A DNA stretch of 60,001 bases from Gryganskiella cystojenkinii. Taxonomy: Eukaryota; Mortierellomycota; Mortierellomycetes; Mortierellales; Mortierellaceae. How positions within the stretch are numbered: position 1 is the stretch's first letter; each line of letters starts with the position of its first letter. The position numbers and the translations under genes are program-made. The DNA lies in the NCBI GenBank assembly GCA_015852425.1, contig JAAAIG010000045.1, forward strand, positions 18,515-78,515, in the 5' to 3' direction. Below are positions 17,935 to 32,095 of the stretch, in pieces. The notes under the pieces were generated by a model. It was given only the letters and a program-made list of their open reading frames with translations. It had not been told where the DNA came from and did not search any database.

Positions 17935-19783
17935 TTACAATTGTTCTTTAAGCCATTTTACAACATCCTTGACTTGGTCGGCACCGCCTGCGGGCGCGAG
18001 AACCTCTGGCGCCTCGTACATGATCCGCTGAACAGCCTCATCGATACCATGCTCGTCGTACCGCTGACCCTCCATTCCGATTGCCAAGGCTGTCAAGGCC
18101 AACGAGGGAATACTACTCGCCATGTCTTTGGTCTCGATATCCGAGTGAGTGATCAGACCTTCCTTTGATCGGATGTTGACACTCTGTGAACAATAATAGA
18201 AGAGCAGCGGTTATCAGTAAGGGAAACATGGCATTGAAAAGCATAGTTGGCGGAGGGACCTTGGCGCAAACAATAGTGACAAAACAAAAACAAAATATGC
18301 TTACTACTGAGCCCCACGAAAACTTATTCTCAAGTTGATACGTAAACTCGGGTGTCTGGCCATACATCCATTCCCAAGTTTTCATATCCTCTCGAATAGT
18401 CTTGACTCCGGGGATCGAGTCAATCAGGGCCTCGTCCACGACCACAGGTTCGCCCTCCAGGTTTTGTCTCCAGGTGTCATATGCATACCGTTTCAAAAAC
18501 TCTGTCCTGACGGCTTCACAGAACGACAAGTGATCAATCGTGTACGAGGCCTCTCTCAGTCTCGTGACTGGTGATCGGACAGAGGCCACACCTTTGGTAA
18601 TGAGACTGGTCTGTTTGTTGGCGTTGACACGCAAGTACTGCCCAAGAGTAGAGAGATCTGTATCGATGAGCATGGTTCCGTGATGATAGGATCGATGTTG
18701 AATCAACTTGAAGGCAGATCCAGAGACTTTTTTCCCATCCAGGACAATATCGTGTCTTTCGTTGACGATCGCGGGAATGTCGAGTTCGTGAAGCGCTCGG
18801 CAGATCAGCTCGACGTTAGTTCTCCTGTCAAAGACTGTGCGGGGCATCATAATTGAATAGTTGGTGTTTCCCATGTCCTGAAGAATGAACGCATATCAGG
18901 TGGACAAAAAATAGAGGTCAGGTTAAGTATGGTTATTCTCCTGTTTATGCTCTACTCACTTGTTATGCTATCCCTTGAACTTACATGATAGACGGTGCCA
19001 CCTCCGCTTTTGCGTCTCACAAACGGCACACCATCCAGCGCCATCTGCTTCAAATTGCACTCTTTCCATGGGTTCTACACAGATGTCCAACAAGTAGTTT
19101 GATTAGAAAAGTTGAATTGGTCTCGATCCTAATTGATCAGCAATAAGAGATCCTTGTTTGTTACCTGGTTTCTTCCAATAATGACTGATTTCGAGTTGCG
19201 ATATAGAAAAAGAATGTATGTGGACGGATCCGAGTTTCTGAACAGCCTATTCCGTGCATGGACAAAAAAAAAGTCGACAGTGTGTTTAGCAAGTCGCCTT
19301 TGGACAAAATGTGGCGCATGTTTTCCTTCCTGTCCCAAGTATCCGGGTTTATTCACCATTCCTCAAATGCAAGATTGGACCAGGGATCGCTCGTCTTTGA
19401 GATGTAGGTTTCGACCTAACAAGAAAAAAAACATGTTAGCAGAAGATCAGGAAAATAGTGAAAATGGAGAGTCAAATCCCAAGTCCATCGGTTGTATGGT
19501 TCGCAATCGATATTCTCTCGCCTTCCCGAGGAAGGTAAAGTCCGGCCGCAGGGCTTACTTTATAAGTGCCTTGGACATTCTTTGTTGAGATTTGTTGGGG
19601 TGTTGAAGAAGAGTCTGCAGAGGAATAGCTTCTCCGTGAAGACAAACAAGAGCGATCGCGTGTTGCTGTCCTAGGGAGCCAGATTGGTATTGAGATGGCG
19701 ATCGTTCTAGAGATCGTTCCAGGTATCCTCGAAACTGTGCCGCGACATCCCAGAAGGGAGAGTAATGAATGCTGATGGAGCAT
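17935..19783 (-). CDS. AIM22: Mitochondrial lipoate-protein ligase / lipoyltransferase (LplA/LIPT1 family)
   Basis: Six exons on the minus strand, 19783-19559, 19415-19357, 19246-19165, 19074-18985, 18877-18305 and 18183-17935, join without a frame break to 425 residues. The first ~60 residues are Arg/Ser-rich with no early acidic residues, a mitochondrial presequence. The family core follows: [19 protein letters not shown], then [16 protein letters not shown], the signature [12 protein letters not shown] (residues ~142-153), and the lysine motif [12 protein letters not shown]. Exon 6 supplies the C-terminal accessory domain beginning [16 protein letters not shown]. In the family it attaches lipoate or transfers lipoyl groups to E2 subunits and the glycine-cleavage H protein. 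The yeast relative is AIM22. The exon 5 donor could be GTAAGC (used here) or GTAGTA three bases earlier, changing one residue. Confidence 0.92.
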
Positions 19784-20180
19784 CGTTTTTTTTCGGTTGA
19801 AGGGAATGGGGGGAAATGGGATTTGGATCGCCTTCGAAGGTCAGTTCAGGCACACTCGGACAAACTGGACAAAGGAAATCGAAGGAGCAGTCACAAAGCC
19901 AATGATTTCGCCGTGGTTCGGATGGGCAACATTATTATTTTGTCTGAAGCAAAGGAAGACGGGGGAGAGAGAGTAACCCGGTCCTTCATGTGAAAAAAGC
20001 GAGACAGACGCGTTGTGAGTACAATGAAAAATGCCTTTCTTAAGCGATCCTCTACCATGGCACTACTTATTTCTTCCATGTGTAAAGAATTTGACAGGAC
20101 TTTATATACATAAGCTACTCGAGATTATCGCGTGCCATCGTTTGAACAAAAGCTCCAGAGCTCTTAATTGAGGAGTTCCC
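19784..20180. other. Intergenic, presumed lipoate-ligase promoter and COX23 3' flank
   Basis: About 400 bp lies between two minus-strand genes. A purine-rich stretch precedes the ligase ATG. No TATA box or other gene is evident. Confidence 0.45.
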
Positions 20181-20792
20181 TTATGACGATGCCGCTGTTC
20201 CCTCTTTTTTGATCTCTGGCACGGCATCATCATCGTCGACAATTCCGAGGTTCTTCTTTCGACGATCCTCACGCAAGGACTCTAGCTAAAAAAAACAAGC
20301 AAGAAAATGAGAGGTAAAAACACCTTGTTAAGTCGCCTCTCTCTCTATCTATCGAACATCAGTCATATCCATCCTCAAGCAGATCTTTTGTCCAGCGATA
20401 GCCATGTTCTACGACCGGACCAGACGAGGGACTCTAGCATAGCTGAAAGTTCGAAAAAAGTACGAGGTTTCCTCGAGTTGGTGAGGAGGGGTAGAGTCCT
20501 GACTTACCCACTTCTTTTTGCAATCCGAGTAGTCCTTGAAGAAGCGTGTGCATCGCTTCTTGTCAAAGTTGTTGGCTTCCATACACTTCATCGAGGCCTT
20601 GGTCTGGGCCTGACAAGGGTCAAGGTACTGGGACTGGGCCTTGGAGTAATAGCCCTTGTTGAATTCCTTGATTTCCTCGTCCGAGGTGACAATGTGCTCA
20701 TGGCGTCGACGGGGTTGCCGAGGAACACTGGCTCCAGCCTGTGGCGATGGTGTTGAGTCCTGTTGCTGATGCGTGTCTGCTGTGGTTGGCAT
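20181..20792 (-). CDS. COX23: Twin CX9C protein Cox23 (cytochrome c oxidase assembly)
   Basis: Exons 20792-20508 and 20285-20181 join in phase 0 (donor GTAAGT, acceptor TTTTAG) to give 129 residues. The CHCH domain holds two CX9C motifs, C60-x9-C70 and C81-x9-C91, in the order YLDPCQAQTKASMKC ... CTRFFKDYSDCKKKW. The QYLDPC..QTKASMKCMEANN wording matches the Cox23/CHCHD7 group. Such proteins are oxidised by Mia40 in the mitochondrial intermembrane space, and Cox23 supports copper delivery during complex IV assembly. The N terminus (residues 1-45) is disordered, Gln/Pro/Arg-rich. The C terminus (LESLREDRRKKNLG plus an acidic tail) comes from exon 2. It is divergent from the ATR gene. Confidence 0.93.
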
Positions 20793-21211
20793 TATTGATT
20801 GGGGTGTCTGTGAAAGGGATTCAAATCGTGGTCGTGTGAACTGAACCGTTATTCAGAGAGTGACTGCCATTTCTACATGGCCTCGGTACCCTTTGAGAAC
20901 CACGCTCATTCTTTAAACATTACTCTCTTGTCTGCCATTCACATCCCTTTGCCCCTCTCTTTCCCTTCAGGATTCGACCTCTTTTCACCCAGCTGGACTG
21001 ACCAAAAGAATCTCCCCTGTCGAAATTCAACCGTCTTATTGTCATCGGTCACGGAACAACTACATCACTCGACCGATCCACAGCTTCACCCACACGCGCG
21101 CGTCAAATCATACAACACCGAGAAACCATTCAGTTCCACCACTGCGCCCCTCGAGGCTTCCATTAGACCCTTCGCTCAAAAGAGTCGCCCCTGGGAAAGG
21201 CACCGGAAGTC
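20793..21211. promoter_or_regulatory. Divergent COX23 / ATR intergenic promoter region
   Basis: The two start codons are 419 bp apart and point away from each other, so both promoters must lie here. I see pyrimidine-rich stretches but no clear TATA box. Confidence 0.5.
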
Positions 21212-24200
21212 ATGGCCTCGCAATCATATCCCGAGATGTCCCCGACGCAAGAGCCAGCTCAAGGTCAGCTACATATCATCACTAAATCATTAATTATTTT
21301 TTTTATAGCTCGAAAATTGGTGGCGTTTAGAGACTAAATTAGTATGGTGTTTCTGTTGGAATTCGCAATAGTGCAGGAAGGTCTTTTATTTCTTTGCGAG
21401 GACGATGAGGTCGGGATCGGACCAGTCTTGGCGAGTTTTCAAAATGGTGAGTTTGTCCTTGCTGGACCTTGGTTCCATTATTTGATCCGCACTGCTTATG
21501 TCGTTTATCCTCAATTAGCATCGGTCATACTCAAAACGAACGTCCATTCTCTCTCTCTCTCCTATTCTCTGCGTTGTCTAGGATCACGTTCCGGAGCGTA
21601 CGCTCTTCGGGTCATCAGTACATCCTTGCACTCTATGATCGAACTGGGACGGACTACAAAAGCTCAGTATGTCTTTCCGCCGTTTGACCGAATCAGCGTA
21701 CCGGCATCCTTGATCGACAAGCCAAAACAGAGACTGGAGTGGGTCCTTTTGGTCAATTTGATCCCTCTGTTGGCAAACAACGAGTTTGCCAGCATTCATC
21801 GAAAGCTCGTCATCGTCACACTCGAAACTATTCAAAGCGCTCTATTGGCCTCCGAGGACGCGTCTCATTCTATCCGATCTCGCAGCACAACTGCCAGAGC
21901 GAAGGAATTCCGACTGGCTGTCTTGCATATTTTACAAGGTGGAGTGTACTTTTTCTTTCAGAAACAGCCCATAGCAGCGTATTTTTGGCATAACCCATTC
22001 TAAACTCCCCCATTGTCTCTTCATATCCTCTAGAACTTATTTCTGTCGTCGAGAAGAGAGAACTTCCGCAAGAGTGGACAGTGAAGCAAAGCGCGTTCAA
22101 GAATTTATCTGATCAAGAAGTCGATACCCCATGGATATCTATTCACTTTTCAGGAATGGAGGACGTCTTGAGAGTCTCTTGCTTTCTCCTGTCATTCCTC
22201 TGCTCGAGATACGAACTTGACGCATGGCCGTTGGTTAAATCCGAGGAGGAGATCAGGCTGGGACTGATGCACGCTGTCTGCACATTATTGCAACAGACCC
22301 TACCTGGAAACGCTTTTCCATCTGATGACAGTCCTGACCGCGGGTTCTTGGCCACGTCACGGTCCACAGTCAACACACTATACCAGGTTTGCAGTGACTG
22401 CATCCAAGTCGTCATGCCCCTTCTGAGTACGGACGAGCGTTTGATGATCACGTTGGCACGAGCTCTGGCTTTTATCCTGTACAGTCACGTCATGGCGGTC
22501 CAGGACCGTTTTAAGGAGTGGGTCGCTAGCGCTCCCGACAGAGCTGCAGGAGCGCAAGTGCCGGAAGAAGCCGACGCATGGAGTGCTGACATTGACACGG
22601 TGCCCGAAAATTTCAAAAAGTTTCGAACAGCTTCTCAGCCCATGCTGCATCTGGAGGCACAGCTGATCGAAGCCTTTCAGACGGTCATTGGCCATATCTT
22701 GGAGTGCTCTACAGACCCTTCAGAGCTGTACGCTATTCAAGGTGTATTGTTGCATCTGCTATTCACCGAAGAATTGATGTTCCTTAGTGGAGACGAAACA
22801 GGCGAATATATGCAGGTATATCATGGGGACGATAACTGACGTGTCTATTGCTCTTACTGAAGACCTCTTGATCTAACTTTCGTGAGCTCTTCCTTTCCAT
22901 TAGACCACGGTCATCGCTGTGATCGGCTGTCTTGTCAAGAATGGCTCGATGATGGATCCATCTCGTATCATAGATCGTCTGTTGTCTCGCTTTACCCATT
23001 TGGAGTCGAGTGTCCTTGTCCATGCGATATGGAGCTGCCTTGAATGCGGCAGAGACCCGAACTCCAAGGATCATCAACGCGCCGATGGGTTTCAGCGGAC
23101 CTCCGCCATCAAACGAATGATCGATGATGTAGATATGGATATGGACGAGTTTGTAGGGTGAGTCTCAGTAGTATTCTTTGATGTAATGTCTTCGTTCCCA
23201 GCTGTAAAAGTGAGAGAGGATACTCAAATTGTGACTAAAACCATACACTGTTCTTGTGATAGTGGCAAGCGGGCTAAAATCGAAAGTCCTGGTTATACTC
23301 CGTCTGCTATCTCTACAAGCTCGAGCATTGTGTTCTCCCAGTTATCACAACGTATTATCAGAACTCTTGGCGATCCCCCTCCCAACGTCGGCAAGCCTCC
23401 AACAGAACACCTTTTGGATATTTTCAGAAAGTTTGTGTCCTTTCAAACCGCTTCTTATGCAGCAAGTCAAGGCTCAAGAGGAGTGAAGGTAAAATCGAGC
23501 TTGTAGTGTCTGTTATGGTTTTTGATTCAAGTTTCCACTTAGTCGATTGCACTCTAACGATTTTCTGTCACGTTTTGAATCTAGCCCCCACTCTCGGTTA
23601 AGGATTTGAAGACCATGCTCGTTCTCGTGCAAGTGTGGGCACGCTTTGTCCCTTCCCTCGAGTCATCGCTCGCTGTAGACTCAAGTACGGAGCGCTTGCT
23701 GTGTCTTATGGAGTCCATCGGAAAGAATTACTTTCTTTGGGCAATGAGTCCGGGAATGCAGGTAGGACAAGGTGCTACCCTTGAGAATGATCTAGTGTCG
23801 AACATATTGTTTGAACTAAAATGCCCCCCTAATTTTATATTATAGGATGCCGATCGGAACAGCAAATATCTCGAGTCATCGTTCCCACTGCTATTGAAGG
23901 TGATCGCCTGCCTTTCAACATTTCGTAAGTTAACTTGGGTTCCATCTCCAATGGGATCGTGTGCAATATAATATACGCTCTAACTGTTTCTTTTCCTTCT
24001 GTTTTTTGTAGCAATGGTGTCTTCCTTGCGGTCACTTCTGATTGTCTTGACGTCTGGCCCGTGGTATGACTCCGTCACCGCTCACCACTTGTGGCACGAG
24101 ATGGCTATGGCGATGGACGACCTCCAAGGTGAGCAAGAGCTGGCCAGTGCCATTCTGGCAGTGGTTGATGGCACCGAGATTCAAGTGAGATTACGGAGCG

Positions 24201-27200
24201 ACCCCCGATTGCTCCTCCAGGCGTCGAACTGTTTTAAGTCAGAGAAGAAGCTGGCTATGGCGATTTTAGCGACGCTGCCCTTCAGCCAGAGCTTGTCAGT
24301 TTGGCGACACAGTGTTCTTATCCAGGCACTGAACCTGACTGACGATCATGAGAGCTCATTGAGTATGCAGATAGAGGATCGATCCCTTCAGATGACCGCA
24401 ATTGAGTCACTGGCTGTTATGAGCTATCACTGCCCCGAGAGACTTTTCGCCCTGCAGTCTATCGCAAGGTGAGCCACATTCTATTTCGACGTTCAATGTC
24501 GATGTGATTTTTCCATAATGTAACCTTCTATCTTCATAATTATGTGTGCCAAATTTTAGATTACCCGGAAAGTTTGAGTACGACCTGGACTTGATGAAAC
24601 TGTTGGCATCCTCTTTAGGCGCCTTCGCCTGCGGTCACTCTCTGACAGATCGACAAAAACTTGAACGAAATGGCTCGTCATTCATTTTCGACTTTCAGCA
24701 GGAGCAATTTGTGCCCCGAAGGGTTTGCCCCACCTGCGACACGAGCAGCACAGCCGAAGCAGCACGCAAGGGCACGGCATCTCAAGCCGCTACGCACCTA
24801 ACTCCGGATTTTCTGGGAATGTTTTCGAGACTTGGTGCCATGGCGACCACATCCGAACTCAAGATTGCTCTGTTGACAGGCCTGTATCCCGTGTTCTGTC
24901 ACTTGGATCTGTCCTCAGTTGAAATCCAGAAGCATGACCTTGGGACGTTCGTTCTGTCGCAGCTGTTCGACACAGATCCTCACGTGGCGGCCGTAGCAGG
25001 GTAAGGATTAGCAAGAGCATATCCATCCAAATTTGGGGGGGGGGATGGGGGGTCTATTCGTTCCTTTCCAGCTCAACGCGCTAACCTTGGTATCGAATTC
25101 TAGAGATTTCGCTGAACTTGTCGCTACCATGGCCGGCGAGCAGATTACGCTTCATCCTTTGGAGAGTTCAAGTGTGGATGGGAACCTTTCCCTGTTTGCT
25201 GAAGCAATCTCGAACGCGATTTCCACAAGGACATGGAACAAGTCCTTCTTTTCGATTCTCCAACTTTGCCGGAGGATAATGAGAAGGTTGCCAGAGGACC
25301 ATCCCACCTACACGACACTACTTCGTGAACTGATTGACCAGTCCTCTAAAGATCCGCTCCGAACGGACATTGTTCTCCAACAGGTACCCACTCGATAATG
25401 TTTTCCCTTGTCTTAATACTCCACCTCTTTTTTTCTAATACGACAGGCACCACTCTTGCTGTATCTAGTTGTCAGGGATCGCTAGAGATAAGGGACTAAG
25501 CAATTATCGTCTGTTGAGCCCTCACATCGGATTCACGTGTGCACTTGTGATCGACAAATTGGCAAATAATCAAGAAGAGTGGCTCCAATCGATTGTCTCC
25601 TGGACGGGCCTCAGCCAATTGCAGTTTTTGGAAAAGAACTGCAATGTCCTGTTGCCCAACATGGTTCTGGTACAGAGAGACGACCTGATTCAGAAGTTGG
25701 CCGCGAGGCTGGAAATGACGCCAGCTTTGCTTTGCATCGGAAATGCGGATAGTATCCTGGCCTGTCTCTTTATTCAAAGGGACAGAGAGGTCATTGCGCC
25801 TTGTATCGAATGTGTGCGACGAGTGGTTCATAAAGGGGAGGGGTCCGACGTACCTCGTGAATCCTTAGGCATATCCGAGCTTTCCTTCCTGTGTACCCCA
25901 GGTTTGTTGCTCCTCCTGGCTGTAAAGTTGGGAGATCATGACTCGAGTATTCGCGCTCAAGCCAGCTCGGCTATCGAGGCCGTTAAGGGTATCGTTTGCG
26001 AGCGAGATGTGGATCAGGATGAAGAAACGACGCTCTCCGATTTCCTGGGCCGTTATATTCTTGGTATTTTGTCGGACATCAACAACACCGTGGTGGGCTC
26101 GGACCGCGACGTTTGTCTAGGAATTAAGGCCCAGTACCTGCGTTGTTTAAGATGGTTAGCGACTCTTCTGGACCCGATCCGCCGTACTATCTTGGCACAG
26201 GTATGATGGGCTTTTATAACAATCCAGTTTTCATTTAGGATTGGACTATATCCTCACTCACATATCTAAGGCAACAAATGACATTGACCTATCCTGCGTT
26301 TTTCTTCGACAAATGGCTGACTATCGCTCTGCTATTTCTTTTTTCTTATCATTTTAAGATCTTCTCGCCCCTTATCATTGCGCTGAATTCCAGGGAACTA
26401 CGGCTTCAGTCACTGACAGTAATGCGGGATATCATCAAGTCTGTACCAACGGAGCATCTGGACGAATTGCTGGCTCACGTTGTTTCCACCTTGACCGCTA
26501 TCTATCCATTATCCGCTTCAGCAGAAAAGGCTCTAGTACAAGATATTCTAGAGTTTTTGGTATTCGACTGTCAGGAAAAACTCGCCGATGCTCTGAAGTC
26601 CGTAGGGACACTGCCGAGTTTGCCCAACTTCAGAGACATGAACCAAGTCCTTTCATCTCTCAAACGTCAAGAAGAGACTGACAAGCGACTCTCCCGGTTG
26701 ATTGAACGATCTCGACATGAAAATGTCAACCTGGCGGCGCAGGCCTTACAAGAACTCAAAGACTTTCTACTGGCAAACGAGCAATTCGTGTTGGACATGG
26801 CATTCCAGAAGAGCGATGAGATCAACCCCATCCTCTATGAGCTTATCCAAATGCTTTTGTCGGGTATTGGTCGGCACAAGGGCCTCGACACGGATGTGCC
26901 TCGACGATGTATCGAGTGTCTGGGACTCGTTGGCGCAATCAATCCCGCAAAGTTGGCACGGTCACAGCAAACAGCTGCGAAAACCGTCTACCCGAACTTC
27001 AACGACATGGAGGACGCACGAAACTTTGTTTGCGAGCTCATTCAGGCGCAGTTAGTGGGTCGAGGTCGCTCGATTGGAGACGTCCATTCGGAGAGTCGTT
27101 GGGCCTTTGCGCTGCAGAGTCTACTGTCCTTTTGCGGTATTACAAAAGTCGTTTTAGTCGGGCCGGAACCCCTACCACGGACACAGACCGCCATACCCGC

Positions 27201-30200
27201 ATCCCAGTCTCTGTACCATGCAAGTACAAAGCGTGTCAGCGTAAGGTCCCCAAAAGAGAGGTGGTACGAGTTCCCACGTCATGTTCGCGACGTCTTAGAG
27301 CTGTTTATCGATGCCAAGTATTCCAAGGATGGCGCTACAGCTGCTTCCGAGATGCCATGTCCTCTCTTCCCGGATGTTAAGACCTTCCAAATGTGGATTA
27401 CTCTTTGGACGCGACGGTTGATTTCTAAAGTGAGAGGACAAATAGCCCGCGAAATTTTCCTTGCCCTCAAGCATGTCGCATTGAACGACACCAACACGTG
27501 TCAGTACATTTTGCCCCATCTGGTATTGAATGTGCTTCTAGAAGGCTCTGAACAAGACCGCTCAGATATTGTGAAGGAGATGGCAGCCGTCCTTGGACCC
27601 GGCAAGGACTGGCGTGATGAGAACACGCCGCTCACTGCGGGAATGCCCAAACAGTCGACGAGCGAGCTCTACCAGCTTGGATCGCAGGTTCGTAACTAAG
27701 CAATGGAAAAGAGCGTATTGTCAGTATGTCATGCTCAGTTTTCTGACATTTGTTATGCTCTTTTTTTAATAGGCTGTCTTCACTCTCTTGGATCATATCT
27801 CGAATTGGATCCAGAGCTGTAAAACTCTCAACGTCCGAGGAGCGTCGCAGCGAAGTTTTGTTACTACGTCTGCTGAGCCATCACAGTCTAATATGCGTCC
27901 TACAAGCGATGCCGCGCTGGCTCGGATGCAAAACCATCTTGGGTCGATTTCAAATGACGTCATTGCTCGCGCGTCGTTCCGATGCCATGCATATGCGCGC
28001 GCTCTCTTCCATTATGAGCAAAATATCCGCGACCTCCGAACCCCTGTGGCTGCGGGACCAAAGCTCAGCGAGACGACCCTTCAGAGCATGTATGAAGAGC
28101 TTCAGGAAATCTACATCAACTTGCAAGAGCCAGACGGAATGGCCGGTATCTCGCACATGATCACCAGCGGAACCACCAACCAGCACTTGCTCCAGTGTGA
28201 GAGCGCAGGACGATGGAGTGAAGCTCAAGCGTATTACGAATTGGCTCTAGAGACGGAGCCGACTTCGATCAAGAATCACGTTGGTTTGTATAACAGCTTG
28301 GAGAACCTAGGCAAATTTGGTAAGACATCAAGCTTCTCTCGTCGTCATATTGTTGGTCATAAACTCGAACGGCAGAATCATTGTAACTGACTCGTTTTAA
28401 TTTCATGTTTTAATCACGCAGAAACGATGCTCATGGGTGTGCAAGGAGATATCACTCTCAATCCTGAATGGGAAGCGACTCTTAATAACGTCAGGATTGG
28501 AGCCGCGTGGAAATTGCAAAGCTGGGAAACTCTGGAGCAGGCTCTGTCCCGTCCCCATCAGGACACATTCGAGACTGGTGTCGGACAGCTGCTGCTGGAC
28601 TTGCGAGACAACCGTGTCGCTGACTTTGATGAGCATATGCAATCAGTGCGGTCCATGTTGATTGCTCCTCTTGCTGCAGCAAGTATGGAGAGTTATTCGA
28701 GAGCGTACGACTCCATGGTTAAGGTTCACATGCTCCATGAGCTTGAAGTAGCATTCCGGACTTGGAGTACTGAAGACGGCGATGGCAGCTTGGTCCTTGG
28801 AGAAGCTAAAATGGAGACATCCGGGCAATCGTACTCGAACAGACTGGATGCCTATGAAAGTAGACTTGCCCAGCGACTCGAAATCCTCGCACCGACGTTT
28901 AAGGTCCGAGAGCAGGCCCTCCGCCTTCGAAGAATTGCATTCTATGACTTGAGGTATACATTTCCGTGTCTTTTGATGTTCTTCATCAACTTTTGGTAAC
29001 CATATTGTGATCTAATCATCGTTTTTCCTCACATATATCGTGCATAATTTAGGGCGAGTGAACCGCTGTCAAAGAACAGTCTCGATTTTTTGAAGCAAGG
29101 AAGCGGCCAGATTTGGATGCAGACGGCCAAGTTAGCCCGCCAGTCCGGCAACGATCAGATCGCCTTTGGAGCGATGCTGCAAGCCGAACAGCTGCAGATT
29201 CAGTCAGCTTTAATTGAGCGTGTGAAATGGGGATATGCTCACCAGAATGAACAGCAGGCTACTCAAGCGATCGATTCGGCGCTGACGCGGTCGTTGGCGC
29301 TCTCAGAGGCCGAGATTACTACGAGAACTGGACGGACTGGTCCCAACAGTGTCTCTCGGCTTCGATCTACTGCTGCTGTTGCTCCGAGGTCGTGGAATGT
29401 CAATTCGCAGTTGGAAAGGGCACAGGATTGGACCATCAACACGAATGATATCGGCTTTATCAGATCTAAGGCTGTGTTACTGCGGACCCGCTGGCAGGAA
29501 AAGAGTAATGTGGTTAGCATCAGCGAAATCGCGGACGGATACAGACAAACAGTGGTGGAGTGTGATCGGTGGGAAAAAGGATACTACTATCTGGGCCAAT
29601 ACTACTTTAGAGTGTTTGACCTTTCTCGGAGAAGCAAACTTCGACACCCGAATTACAAGTATGCCCGGGCCTTTCATTTGCTGCAGTGAAGTCGAGAGTG
29701 CATCAAGGTTAACCCTTCCAGCTAACTCGTAATCATCGCTTGCCTTCTTTTTCCTTGCTTATTATCATAGCTCGGCTACGAATGCCTGTCGCATGTATGG
29801 TCGCGCCCTTACCCTCGGACCAAAATATCTTTATCAGATTCTGCCACGATTGCTGACCTTCTGGTTGGATCTTGGACAACAATACAAGCACGTGGCGCCG
29901 AACAGCGCCGGCATGACCTCAGCGCAATATAATGCTCAAACTTCGTTGAACACAGAATTTTTGCAAATCAACGGCATCATGGAGTCGCTGACCAACTGCC
30001 TGCCCGTGTACATGGTAAATGGATTGGAAATTGTCAAATTGGCTACCAACGCATCTGCAACATCACTCGCAACTGATCAAAGCATCTTTTCATTTTTATT
30101 TTATTTTCCAGTTCTTGTCCGCATTCCCTCAGATCATTTCTCGCATTTGTCACAAGAACGCCGATGCTTTCCAAGTTCTTCAGCATATAATTTTGAGCGT

Positions 30201-32095
30201 CGTGTTGGTCTACCCGGACCAAGCGATCTGGCAGATGGTCTCGCTATCACGATCGATCGTGCCCGAGCGAAAGAGAGTGTGCAACAAGATCTTGGATAGT
30301 ATTCAATTCAAGCCCAAGACTGGCTCTGCGATGATGGACCGGATCAAAGAGGCTCTCGATCTGTGCGACAGTTTGATCGCTCTGTGCATGGCTCCTGTTC
30401 CGGACAAAGTCAGCAAGCTGAGTTTGGAGAAGCACTTTACTCGAATCTCAAGACAACTCAAGTCGCGGTTCAATGTAATGGTCCCCTTGCAGCTGACACT
30501 CTGGCCAACCCTACCCGAATCCAGCAAGACGCTTGCCTCACATCAACCTTTCCCAACCGGTCTCCCCAGGATCGAAGGTATAAGAGCGCACGAATTTTTT
30601 GCACTCGCAACGTATCCATCTTCAACTCGCTTTTAACTATTTTGTGCTTTGTGGCCAATCTTTCTTTTTTTTTTTTTTTGTAAACTATAGGTTTTAGAGA
30701 CGAGGTTGAAGTCATGTCATCCCTCCAGAAACCACGAAAGATCACCATGATTGGTAGTGATGGAAAGAATTACACGTTCTTGTGTAAGCCCAAGGATGAC
30801 TTGAGGAAGGATGCCAAGGTGATGGAATTTAATCAACTGGTTAATACATTGCTTCGCAAGAACCGAGAAGCAAACAAGAGGAATTTATGTAAGTATCCCT
30901 CTGATAAAGAAATGATTAGCTGTTTAGCTCAAGAGAGGAAAAATGGGACTAAAAATATGAACCCTATCTCCTTTTTTTATATTTCTGCAAGACATCCGCA
31001 CGTATGCCGTAGTTCCTCTAAATGAAGAATGCGGGCTGATAGAGTGGGTCCACAATACCCTTCCATACCGTCATATCATTCATAGACAGTACAAGGTTCA
31101 AGGAATCAATACTCCACCGGTAAGTTACCAATTTTATACTCTCGATCCAGTCCGGCATTGCTCTTATTGATGTTTGAGTATTTTTGAAATTGGTCATGAG
31201 CTCAAGCAAGCCAGTGATGCTTACTTTTTGTCTTTTTTTGTCTTCGTCATCTGAACAAAGATCCCTGAGATTAGGCGTATGCTCGATCAAGACGATCACG
31301 TCAACATTTTTACGAAGGAGTTGACTCCAAAATTCCCGCCCATTTTTTACCAGTGGTTCAAGGATATCTCACCGGACCCCACGACATGGTTTGCAATCCG
31401 TCTTCAATATACCCGTACCACTGCGGTCATGTCCATGGTCGGGCACATCCTTGGGTAAGATTTTGAACTAGTAGGCCATCATCATTGACTCCTCTTATGC
31501 AAACTATACTGGTCACTGATATCGGTTTTGAGATTGTATTTTATATTATCTTCCTATTCTTAGGTTGGGAGATAGACATGGAGAGAATTTACTCTTTGAT
31601 GAACGGAACGGAGACCTGGTCCACGTCGATTTCAACTGTCTCTTTGAACTGGGCAAGACCTTCCCCAAGCCAGAAAGGGTACCGTTTCGGTTAACGCATA
31701 ATATGGTCGATGCCATGGGACTGTCCAAGACGGAGGGTGTTTTCCAGACAGCTTGTGAGGTGACGTTGAAGGTGTTCCGAGCCAACGCAGAATCGCTGAC
31801 GTCCGTCTTGGAGGGATTTGTGCATGATCCCCTTGTGGAATGGTCCAAGACGAAGCGTCGTGGTCAACAACATCAGTTGGAGGGTGCAGGCGGTCATGGA
31901 GGCGACGATCCGGACACGGTTCAAGCCGAGATGGCACAGAGCACGCTGCTCCAGGTGCGGAAAAAGTTGAGTGGCCAAGAACCGAACGTGAACAGTACCC
32001 TGTCTGTGAAGGGTCAGGTCCAAGAACTGATCCAGGTTGCGACCTCGCCCAAGAACCTGGCCAAGATGTACATAGGCTGGAGTGCGTATATGTGA
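21212..32095 (+). CDS. ATR: ATR/Mec1/Rad3 checkpoint kinase (PI3K-related protein kinase)
   Basis: Twenty-two exons: 21212-21263, 21372-21446, 21582-21938, 22034-22815, 22904-23157, 23263-23488, 23585-23761, 23846-23924, 24012-24468, 24560-25000, 25104-25383, 25469-26200, 26359-27687, 27773-28319, 28422-28953, 29053-29685, 29771-30014, 30112-30577, 30691-30888, 30992-31119, 31261-31454, 31564-32095. They sum to 8715 nt with all phases matching, or 2904 residues. A long HEAT-like helical N terminus leads to the FAT region (FRCHAYARALFHYEQNIRD ... YYYLGQYYF). The kinase domain has FLCKPKDDLRKDAKVMEFN, catalytic loop GLGDRHGEN, and HVDFNCLF, the ATR form of the DFG position. The NMVDAMG motif follows, and a FATC end closes with LAKMYIGWSAYM. 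ATR senses RPA-coated single-stranded DNA through its partner ATRIP and signals replication stress. The first two small exons are the least certain part. Confidence 0.95.

Noticed and set aside
21344..21371. ATR start at the ATG at 21344 (MVFLLEFAIVQ)
   Set aside because: Splicing 21263 to 21372 gives a phase-matched MASQSYPEM... start with better context; the 21344 start remains a possible alternative.
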